DNA of 64,000 nt from Crenobacter oryzisoli (GTDB lineage Bacteria > Pseudomonadota > Gammaproteobacteria > Burkholderiales > Chromobacteriaceae), in assembly GCF_030385785.1 (NCBI RefSeq), contig NZ_JAUEDK010000011.1:1-64000 (forward strand). The letters run 5' to 3'. Within the stretch, counting starts at the first letter, position 1; the number at the start of each line of letters is the position of its first letter. Below, one piece after another: positions 56,636-64,000 of this stretch. A program made the translations under genes and the position numbers. The notes below the pieces were generated by a model that had not been told where the DNA came from, made no database searches, and worked only from the letters and a program-made list of their open reading frames with translations.

Positions 56636-56665
56636 AATAAAAAAACCCCGCCAATGGCGGGGTTT
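56636..56665 (-). terminator. Terminator of the dppBCDF genes
   Basis: AAACCCCGCC (56643-56652), loop AAT, GGCGGGGTTT (56656-56665), with a T run on the minus strand. Starts 22 nt after the dppF stop. Confidence 0.9.
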
Positions 56666-56687
56666 CGCAACCGGCTATCCCAGTCTA

Positions 56688-57658
56688 TCAGACGTTGATT
56701 TCCTCGGCTCGGTGGCAAGCCACCTGGCGGCCGCCGATCGGGCGCAGCTCCGGCACCTCCTGCTTGCAGCGCTCCACCGCGTGCGGGCAGCGCTTGTGGA
56801 AAGCGCAGCCGGTCGGCGGATTGAGCGGGCTGGGCAGCTCGCCGACGATCTTGATTTTGGTCTTGCGGTCTTCCGGGTGGATCGACGGCGTGGCCGACAA
56901 CAGCGCCTGGGTGTACGGGTGCAGCGGCTTGGCATACAGCGCCGTCTTGCTGCCCACCTCCACCGCGCGGCCCAGGTACATCACCATCACGTCGTCGGCG
57001 ACATGCTCGACCACCGACAGGTTGTGCGAGATGAACACATAGGCGGTGCCGAATTCCTGCTGCAGGTCCATGAACAGGTTGAGCACCTGCGCCTGGATCG
57101 ACACGTCCAGCGCCGAGGTCGGCTCGTCGGCCACCACGATCTTCGGGTTCAGCATCATCGCCCGCGCGATCGCGATCCGCTGGCGCTGACCGCCGGAGAA
57201 CATGTGCGGATAGCGGTAGAAATGCTCCGGGCGCAGGCCGACCTTGGCCATCATCGCCTTCACCTTGGCCTCGCGTTCGGCGGCGGACAGATCGCTGTTG
57301 ATCGTCAGCGGTTCGGCCAACTGGGTGCCGATCTTCTGGCGCGGGTTGAGCGAGGCATACGGGTTCTGGAACACCATCTGCACCTTGCGGCGCAGCGCCT
57401 TCAGCTCGCTCTGGCCGGCCTTGGCCACCGACACATTGTCGAGGCTCAGCTCGCCCGAGGTCGGCTCCTCGATCAGCGTCAGCTGGCGCGCCAGCGTCGA
57501 CTTGCCGCAACCGGACTCGCCGACCACCGCCAGCGTCTTGCCCGCCGCTAGCTCGAACGACACGCCGTTGAGCGCCTTGACGGTGGCATGCCCCTTCATA
57601 AAGCCGCGCGACACCTTGTAGTGGCGGGTCAGGTCGCGGGCGGATAGAACGATTTGAC

Positions 57659-57662
<4 letters not shown>
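56688..57662 (-). CDS. dppF: Dipeptide ABC transporter, ATP-binding protein DppF
   Basis: Second ATPase (324 residues) of the dipeptide importer. Walker [17 protein letters not shown] (about 46-61), Q-loop [13 protein letters not shown], signature [17 protein letters not shown] (about 155-171), Walker [15 protein letters not shown] (about 176-189), switch [15 protein letters not shown]. The C-terminal oligopeptide-transporter extension has [15 protein letters not shown], the Cys cluster that can hold an Fe-S centre in DppD/DppF proteins. Its start overlaps the dppD stop by four bases (57659-57662), indicating coupling. Confidence 0.95.
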
Positions 57663-58657
<995 letters not shown>

Positions 58658-58667
58658 CGCATTCCCC

Positions 58668-59582
58668 TCAGGCGGCGCGTTTCAGTTTCGGGTCGAGCGC
58701 ATCGCGCAGGCCGTCGCCCATCAGGTTGATCGCCAGCACCGACAACAGAATGGTCAGACCCGGCAGGGTCACCACCCACCAGGCGCGTTCGATGTAGTCG
58801 CGTGCGGAGGCGAGCATGGTGCCCCACTCGGCGGCCGGCGGCTGCACGCCCAGGCCCAGGAAGCCCAGCGCGGCGGCATCGAGGATGGCCGACGAGAAGC
58901 TCATCGTCGCGTGCACGATCAGCGGCGCCATGCAGTTGGGCAGCACGGTGACGAACATCAGCCGGATCAGGCCCGCGCCGGCGACGCGGCTGGCGGTCAC
59001 GTAGTCGCGGTTCAGTTCGGTCATCGCCGACGCGCGGGTCAGGCGCACGTAGGCCGGCAGCGCGGTAAACGCGATCGCGATGATGGTGTTGATCAGGCCG
59101 GGCCCTAGGATGGCGACGATCGCCACCGCCAACAGCAGCGACGGCAGCGCCATCATGATGTCCATCAGGCGCATGATCATCGGCCCGAGCACCTTCGGGA
59201 AGAACGCGGCCAACAGGCCGAGGATGACGCCCGGGATCAGCGCCATCATCACCGAAGACAGACCGATCAGCAGCGACAGGCGGGCGCCGTAGATCAGGCG
59301 CGACAGGATGTCGCGGCCCAGTTCGTCGGTGCCGAGCAGGAAGCTCGCATGGCCGCCTTCCAGCCAGGCCGGAGGGGTCAAGAGGTGATCGCGGAACTGT
59401 TCGATCGGGCTGTGCGGGGCCACCAGCGGCGCGAACACGGCGGCCAGCAGCACCAGCGCCATGAACACCAGGCCGGCGACGGCCCCCTTGTTGAATGAGA
59501 AGCCCTGCCAGAACTCCTTGAGCGGCGAGGGATAGGTCTGCGAGAGGTCCTCGCGAGCGGCGGTTTGGACGGTATTCGCCAT
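58668..59582 (-). CDS. dppC: Dipeptide ABC transporter, permease DppC
   Basis: Inner-membrane permease of 304 residues. A cytoplasmic N-terminus ([20 protein letters not shown]) is followed by six helices. Conserved: [23 protein letters not shown] (about 83-105), and the EAA coupling motif [36 protein letters not shown] (about 182-217). The end [12 protein letters not shown] is typical. Located between dppB (18 nt upstream) and dppD. Confidence 0.95.
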   Translation of the reverse strand: MANTVQTAAREDLSQTYPSPLKEFWQGFSFNKGAVAGLVFMALVLLAAVFAPLVAPHSPIEQFRDHLLTPPAWLEGGHASFLLGTDELGRDILSRLIYGARLSLLIGLSSVMMALIPGVILGLLAAFFPKVLGPMIMRLMDIMMALPSLLLAVAIVAILGPGLINTIIAIAFTALPAYVRLTRASAMTELNRDYVTASRVAGAGLIRLMFVTVLPNCMAPLIVHATMSFSSAILDAAALGFLGLGVQPPAAEWGTMLASARDYIERAWWVVTLPGLTILLSVLAINLMGDGLRDALDPKLKRAA

Positions 59583-59600
59583 GATGTCTCTCCTTGCGGC

Positions 59601-60629
59601 TTACTTGGCGTGGCGGATACGCGGGTTGGCGATACCGTAGAGGATGTCCACGATAAAGTTCACCACGATGATCAGGGTGGCGACGATCAGGATGCCGTTC
59701 TGCACCACCGGATAGTCACGGCGCGCGATCGCGTCGATCAGCCACTTGCCGATGCCCGGCCAGGAGAAGATGGTCTCGGTCAGCACCGCACCGCCCATCA
59801 GCGTGCCCACCTGCAGGCCGACCACGGTCAGCACCGGGATCAGCGCATTGCGCAGGGTGTGGATGAAGATCACCCGAGCCGGCGACAGGCCCTTGGCGCG
59901 CGCGGTGCGCACATAGTCCTCGCGCAGCACTTCCAGCATCGACGAGCGGGTCATCCGCGCGATCACCGCCAGCGGGATGGTACCCAGCACGATGGCCGGC
60001 AGGATCAGGTGCTTGAGCGCGTCGACGAAGGCGCCGGCGTTGGCCGACGGGTCGGCCCGCTCGGCCAACCAGCTGTCGATCAGCATGAAGCCGGTGCGCG
60101 GAGTGATGTCGTAGGCAAGATCGAGGCGGCCCGAGACCGGGGTCCAGCCAAGCTTCACCGAGAAGAACATGATCAGGATCAGGCCCCACCAGAAGATCGG
60201 CATCGAGAAGCCGGTCAGCGAGATACCCATCACCCCGTGGTCGAAGATCGAGCCGCGCTTGATCGCGGCGATCACGCCGGCGAGCAAGCCGACCACCACC
60301 GCGAAGATCATCGCGGCGGTTGCCAGTTCCAGCGTGGCCGGGAACAGGGTGGTGAATTCGTGCCAGACGCTGTCACGGGTGATCAGCGACTCGCCGAAGT
60401 TGCCGTGCAGCAGATTGGTGAGGTAATCGAAGTACTGGGCAGGCAACGGCTTGTCGAGACCGAGCCGGTGCATCGCCGCGGCATGCATCGCCGGGTCGAG
60501 CGTACGCTCGCCCACCATCACCTCGATTGGGTCGCCCGGAATCATCCGGATCAGACCGAAAGTCAGCAGCGTGACCCCCAGGAAGGTGGGAATCAGCACG
60601 CTCAGTCGTCGGAACAGGAACAACAGCAT
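59601..60629 (-). CDS. dppB: Dipeptide ABC transporter, permease DppB
   Basis: Inner-membrane permease of 342 residues. Starts MLLFLFRRLSVLIPTFLGVT LLTFGLIRMIPGDP, the hallmark of OppB/DppB, with six helices, the EAA motif MLEVLREDYVRTARAKGLSPARVIFIHTLRNALIP (about 215-249) and the end GIANPRIRHAK. ATG 60629 is chosen over a longer frame because of this N-terminus. First gene after a 427-bp gap downstream of dppA. Confidence 0.95.
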   Translation of the reverse strand: MLLFLFRRLSVLIPTFLGVTLLTFGLIRMIPGDPIEVMVGERTLDPAMHAAAMHRLGLDKPLPAQYFDYLTNLLHGNFGESLITRDSVWHEFTTLFPATLELATAAMIFAVVVGLLAGVIAAIKRGSIFDHGVMGISLTGFSMPIFWWGLILIMFFSVKLGWTPVSGRLDLAYDITPRTGFMLIDSWLAERADPSANAGAFVDALKHLILPAIVLGTIPLAVIARMTRSSMLEVLREDYVRTARAKGLSPARVIFIHTLRNALIPVLTVVGLQVGTLMGGAVLTETIFSWPGIGKWLIDAIARRDYPVVQNGILIVATLIIVVNFIVDILYGIANPRIRHAK

Positions 60630-60998
60630 GGGACTTCTCTCGTTTCGGGTTGTCCGAAATGGCGGCGTGGCCGTCGGTATGCCGGTGGATCGGCACGCGA
60701 CACGCGCAGGACCTCGTCGCCGCATTGCAACGCAGAGTGAAGTGTCAGGATGTCGGGAGAAATCGGGAGGGGGACGGCGGGAGAGGTGTCGGGCAACAGC
60801 CACGACCGAACCACCCACCTAAAACGGTCATCGCTGCTGCCTCGACCTGTGCAAGATAGCAGCCGGTACCCGAACCGATCTTGATTCAGGTCAAACCCAC
60901 GACCATTCCACTCCGTTTTCACCCTTCCGTCCGCTTCACGCTGCCAGGGAGCCAGTCGCCCAGAAAAAATGCCCCCTGGATAAACGACCGTCCCTTAA
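60630..60998. other. Gap between dppA and dppB
   Basis: About 370 bp without a credible gene. In dpp operons the binding-protein gene is often separated from the transporter genes by an mRNA structure that lets dppA be made in excess; the hairpin at 60999-61029 fits this. A second promoter for dppB may lie here but I could not identify one. Confidence 0.4.
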
Positions 60999-61029
60999 TG
61001 CACATCGGGGGCCTGGCCCCCGACGTGCA
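60999..61029 (-). terminator. Hairpin after dppA (partial terminator)
   Basis: TGCAC (60999-61003) plus TCGGGGG (61005-61011) pair with CCCCCGA (61017-61023) plus GTGCA (61025-61029) around CCTGG, 27 nt after the dppA stop. No T run, so probably read-through or mRNA stabilisation. Confidence 0.55.
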
Positions 61030-61056
61030 CGCTACAGCTTCAGCAGCAAACCCGCC

Positions 61057-62652
61057 TTACTTCAGGCTGACGCCGTAGAACGAGTTCAGGCCAAACGGGC
61101 TGACCTTGAACCCTTGCACCGACTTGCTCATCGGCTGGTTCACGGTGGAGTGGGCGATCGTGGTCAGCGGAACCTGCTGCTTCACGATCTCCTGCGCCTT
61201 CATATAGAGCTTGGTGCGCTCGGCAACGTTGGAGGTCGTCTTGCCCTTCTGGATCAGGTCTTCGAACGGTTTGTAGCACCACTTCGAGAAGTTGTTGCCG
61301 TTCATCGCGTCGCAGCCGAACAGCACGCCCAGCCAGTTGTCCGGGTCGCCGTTGTCGCCGGTCCAGCCGATCAGCATGGTGTCCTGCTCGCCCTTCTTGG
61401 CGCGCTTGATGTACTCACCCCACTCGTACGACTGGATCTTGGCCTTCACGCCGATCTTGGCCCAGTCGGCCTGGATCATTTCGGCCATCAGCTTGGCGTT
61501 CGGGTTGTACGGACGCTGCACCGGCATCGCCCACAGGCCCAGGTCGAAGCCGTTCGGGAAACCGGCCTTGGCCAGCAGCGCCTTGGCTTTATCCGGGCTG
61601 TACGGCGCATCCTTCAGCGACTTGTTGTATGACCATTGGGTCGGCGGCATCGGGTTGGTGGCCGACTGGCCTGCACCCTGGTACACCGCGTCGAGGATGG
61701 CTTTCTTGTTGATCGCCATGTCGAGCGCTTCGCGCACTTCCAGCTTGTCCAGCGGCTTATGCTTCACGTTATAGGCAAGGTAGCCCAGGTTGAAACCAGG
61801 CTGGGTAATCACCTTCAGCTTGGCATCGGCCTTGATCGCCGGCAGGTCGGCCGGACGCGGGAAGGTGGTGATCTGGCACTCGCCGGCCTTCAGCTTCTGG
61901 AAGCGTACCGACGGGTCGGTGGTGATCGCGAACACCAGGTTGTCGACCTTCGGACCGTCAGCCTTGTTCCAGTAGTCCTTGTTGGCGGCAAAGCGGATCT
62001 GCGCGTCCTTCTGGTAGCGCTTGAAGATGAACGGGCCGGTGCCGACCGGTTGCTGATTGATCAGCTGCGGCTTGCCTTCTTTCAACAGCTTGTCCGCGTA
62101 TTCGGCCGACTGGACCGACGCGAAGCTCATTGCCAGGTTCTGCACGAAGGCGGCATCGATCTTCTTCAGGGTGAACTTGACGGTGTACGGATCGACCTTT
62201 TCGACCTTGGTGATGTTCTCGTCCATGCCCATGTCAGTGAAGTACGGGAACTCGGTCGGGTACGCCTTGCGGAACGCATTGTTCTTGTTGAGCATGCGGT
62301 CGAAGGTGAATACCACGTCGTCGGCGTTGAACTCGCGGGTCGGCTTGAAGTAGTCGGTAGTCTGGAACTTCACACCGTGGCGCAGGTGGAAGGTGTAGGT
62401 CAGGCCGTCCGAGGAGACGTCCCATTTCTCGGCAAGGCCCGGGATGACCTTGGTGCTGCCGCGCTCGAACTGTGTCAGGCGGTTGAACACGGTTTCGGCC
62501 GAGGCGTCGAAATCGGTACCGGTGGTGTACTGACCCGGGTCGAAACCGGCCGGGCTCCCCTCCGAGCAATAAATCAAGGTGCCGGCAGCCTGGGCCATCG
62601 AGGCGGCGGTAAGCAGTCCGGCAGTAATCAGCAGCGTCTTGGCAGCGCGCAT
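61057..62652 (-). CDS. dppA: Dipeptide ABC transporter, periplasmic binding protein DppA
   Basis: Periplasmic solute-binding protein (531 residues, SBP_bac_5). Signal peptide RAAKTLLITAGLLTAASMAQA (cleavage after AQA, near 22). The mature part begins GTLIYCSEGSPAGFDPGQYT TGTDFDASAETVFNRL, very close to E. coli DppA (GFDP, YDAS). Further: FNADDVVFTFDRMLNKNNAF, LGYLAYNVKHKPLDKLEVREALDMAINK, AYPTEFPYF and MLIGWTGDNGDPDNWLGVLF GCDAMNGNNFSKWCY with the two Cys of the DppA disulfide. AAGGAAAC precedes ATG 62652. In enteric bacteria DppA also binds haem; that role cannot be inferred here. Confidence 0.96.
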   Translation of the reverse strand: MRAAKTLLITAGLLTAASMAQAAGTLIYCSEGSPAGFDPGQYTTGTDFDASAETVFNRLTQFERGSTKVIPGLAEKWDVSSDGLTYTFHLRHGVKFQTTDYFKPTREFNADDVVFTFDRMLNKNNAFRKAYPTEFPYFTDMGMDENITKVEKVDPYTVKFTLKKIDAAFVQNLAMSFASVQSAEYADKLLKEGKPQLINQQPVGTGPFIFKRYQKDAQIRFAANKDYWNKADGPKVDNLVFAITTDPSVRFQKLKAGECQITTFPRPADLPAIKADAKLKVITQPGFNLGYLAYNVKHKPLDKLEVREALDMAINKKAILDAVYQGAGQSATNPMPPTQWSYNKSLKDAPYSPDKAKALLAKAGFPNGFDLGLWAMPVQRPYNPNAKLMAEMIQADWAKIGVKAKIQSYEWGEYIKRAKKGEQDTMLIGWTGDNGDPDNWLGVLFGCDAMNGNNFSKWCYKPFEDLIQKGKTTSNVAERTKLYMKAQEIVKQQVPLTTIAHSTVNQPMSKSVQGFKVSPFGLNSFYGVSLK

Positions 62653-62728
62653 TGATAGTTTCCTTCTTCTCTGTTTATAAACGGTAATTATTTTTATATA
62701 ACCTGACGCTCTATGGCGTCGCCGGGAT

Positions 62729-62757
62729 ACATTATTCAGGTCGTGATGAATTGGCAA
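62729..62757 (-). promoter_or_regulatory. dppA: Sigma-70-like promoter of dppA
   Basis: TTGCCA (complement of 62752-62757), 17-nt spacer, TAATGT (complement of 62729-62734), about 77 nt before the dppA start. The leader contains a small hairpin GACGC/GCGTC (62705-62720). Confidence 0.5.
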
Positions 62758-63019
62758 GTGCAATCCGTACCGCACGTTTTGGGTAGTTCGGCGCCACGGT
62801 CATTCGACGGAGCACCGCCCTCCCCTAGCCAATTCACCACGACCCATTTGCCCGACTAGTGTGAGCTGTGAGCGCGAGTATTTCAGAAGGCTCCCCTTCC
62901 TATCCACTTACAAAAACTTATGCTTGCTACGTTTTTGTTATAGGCGGTGAGGTGGCATGCCTACATTCAGCGGCATCGATGTATCGTCGTTTGTATCGTT
63001 GGCGACAAAATGTGACAAA
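62758..63019. other. Intergenic region between dppA and the FabH-like gene
   Basis: AT-richer stretch, especially 62870-63019, without a credible gene. It must contain the 3' end region of the FabH-like gene; I see no strong terminator hairpin. Confidence 0.35.
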
Positions 63020-64000
63020 TCAATATTTCTTCAGAACGACCGAACCGACCGAATAGCCGGCGCCGAACGACGACAGTACGCCGACCTGCCCTGCCGCCAT
63101 GTCACGGCTATACAGGTGGAAGGCGATCACCGAGCCGGCAGAACTGGTATTGGCGTAACGATCGAGGATCACCGGCGCTTCGTCGCGGTTGGCTTCGCGG
63201 CCGAGCACCCGGCGGGCGATCAGCTCGTTCATGCCGAGGTTGGCCTGATGCAACCAGAAGCGCCTGACGGCAGTCGGTTCGAGCGCCAGCTCGGCGAGGT
63301 GGGCGACGATATGCTCGCCGACCATCGGACATACCTCCTTGAACACCTTGCGGCCCTGCTGCACGAACAGCTTGTCCAGTGCGCCGCTACCGCGCTCGTC
63401 GCAGCGGTTGAGGAAACCGGCGTTGTTGCGGATGTTGTTGGAAAACAGCGTGGCCAGTTTGCTGCCGAGCACCGCGAAACGCTGCGCCGACACCGCCAGG
63501 TCGGCCCGCTCCAGCACCACCGCGGTGCAGGCGTCGCCGAAGATGAAGTGGCTGTCCCGGTCGCGGAAATTCAGGTGGGCGGAACAAATTTCCGGGTTCA
63601 CCATCAGCACCGCGCGAGCCTGACCGCTCGCGATCGCATTGGCTGCGGTCTGGATGCCGAAGGTCGCCGACGAACAGGCGACATTCATATCAAAGGCGAA
63701 ACCATCGATGCCCAGCGCGTTCTGCACCTCGATCGCCAGCGCCGGGTAGGCTCGCTGCAGGTTCGAGCAAGCGACGATCACCATGTCGATGTCGGCCGCC
63801 GAGCGCCCAGCGTTCTCCAGCGCCTCGCGCGCCGCGTGCACCGCCATCTCGGCTTGGACCGACATCTCCTCGTTGCCGCGCTCTGGCAGGAAAGGTTTCA
63901 TCCGCTCGGGATCGAGCACGCCATCCTTGTCGAGCACGAAGCGGCTCTGAATGCCCGACGCCTTGACGATGAATTCCGCGCTCGATTCGACCAGCGCTTC
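63020..64000 (-). CDS. Beta-ketoacyl-ACP synthase III-like protein (FabH2/PA3286 type), N-terminus cut off
   Basis: Thiolase-fold condensing enzyme; 326 C-terminal residues are visible and the frame continues past the right edge (in-frame reading from base 64000: EALVESSAEFIVKASGIQSR FVLDKDGVL). Catalytic Cys in DMNVACSSATFGIQTAANAI, active-site His in RRFWLHQANLGMNELIARRV and Asn in DRYANTSSAGSVIAFHLYSR complete the Cys-His-Asn triad. The insert VLDKDGVLDPERMKPFLPER GNEEMSVQAEMAVHAA and larger size resemble the long FabH variant known from Pseudomonas PA3286, which condenses acyl-CoA from beta-oxidation with malonyl-ACP, rather than housekeeping FabH. Ends SVGSVVLKKY. Confidence 0.88.
   Translation of the reverse strand, partial: EALVESSAEFIVKASGIQSRFVLDKDGVLDPERMKPFLPERGNEEMSVQAEMAVHAAREALENAGRSAADIDMVIVACSNLQRAYPALAIEVQNALGIDGFAFDMNVACSSATFGIQTAANAIASGQARAVLMVNPEICSAHLNFRDRDSHFIFGDACTAVVLERADLAVSAQRFAVLGSKLATLFSNNIRNNAGFLNRCDERGSGALDKLFVQQGRKVFKEVCPMVGEHIVAHLAELALEPTAVRRFWLHQANLGMNELIARRVLGREANRDEAPVILDRYANTSSAGSVIAFHLYSRDMAAGQVGVLSSFGAGYSVGSVVLKKY

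Noticed and set aside
62868-63056. 62-codon frame between dppA and the FabH-like gene
   Set aside because: Overlaps the 3' end of the FabH-like gene, has no ribosome-binding site and no coding-like codon use.

Overview
The window is a continuous, GC-rich (roughly 62-64% by eye) chromosomal stretch of a Gram-negative betaproteobacterium. Gene content and order (glyQ-glyS-gmhB-plsC, bluB near htpG, rpsT divergent from murJ, standalone mpl, a Mg-type hemB, several Neisseria/Chromobacterium-like porin and lipoprotein families) suggest the Neisseriales, most likely the Chromobacteriaceae side. The genus cannot be fixed from the sequence alone. Almost all of it is coding and looks like core genome. 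The only clear mobile DNA is the right end of an IS4-type element at the left edge.

Layout. 1-2.6 kb: IS4 end, a chemoreceptor and a decayed gene remnant. 2.9-5.4 kb: a four-gene bufferin/gig-type operon (DUF2282 precursor, DUF692/MNIO oxidase, DUF2063 partner, DoxX) for a copper-binding modified peptide. 5.4-14 kb: serB, an atypical PilZ protein, a GNAT, an MFS exporter with its divergent LysR regulator, mpl (peptidoglycan recycling), a frameshifted TrmB-like methyltransferase and an NhaD-type antiporter. 14.4-20.2 kb: gloA, a YgjP peptidase, plsC, gmhB and the two glycyl-tRNA synthetase subunits. 20.5-24.5 kb: tdh-kbl (threonine to glycine) and hemB, which are linked through glycine/aminoacetone and tetrapyrrole metabolism only in a loose sense. 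24.7-28.8 kb: dnaJ, dnaK, grpE. 28.9-32 kb: two tandem NCS2 purine permeases with an identical 20-bp upstream motif. 32.6-35.7 kb: the glyoxylate shunt (aceA, aceB). 35.9-38.7 kb: a three-gene ABC importer of the TrpX type. 38.8-44.9 kb: SIMPL protein, GST, porin, htpG, bluB, rpsT. 45-56.6 kb: murJ, a DUF2799 lipoprotein, AlaX, an RND pump with its adaptor, mltA, a periplasmic GPx-like protein, thioredoxin, a standalone RlmK-type methyltransferase and coaD. 56.7-62.7 kb: a complete dipeptide ABC importer (dppABCDF). 63-64 kb: a FabH-like synthase cut by the right edge.

The most striking signal is a dispersed 10-mer, RTTGGCCGAA, found 16 times on both strands (expected well below one). It occurs in different reading frames inside genes, singly between genes, and once as an inverted pair that forms the mpl terminator. 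This is the pattern of Neisseriaceae DNA uptake sequences, but the word differs from the Neisseria dialects known to me. Other points of note are a low-GC, roughly 45-residue insertion in glyS, three sigma-32-like promoters with the same 14-nt spacer, an 18-bp perfect palindrome upstream of aceA, a large nested inverted repeat between dnaK and dnaJ, and a single-base frameshift in the TrmB-like gene. All family names are from memory of conserved motifs; no database search was run.
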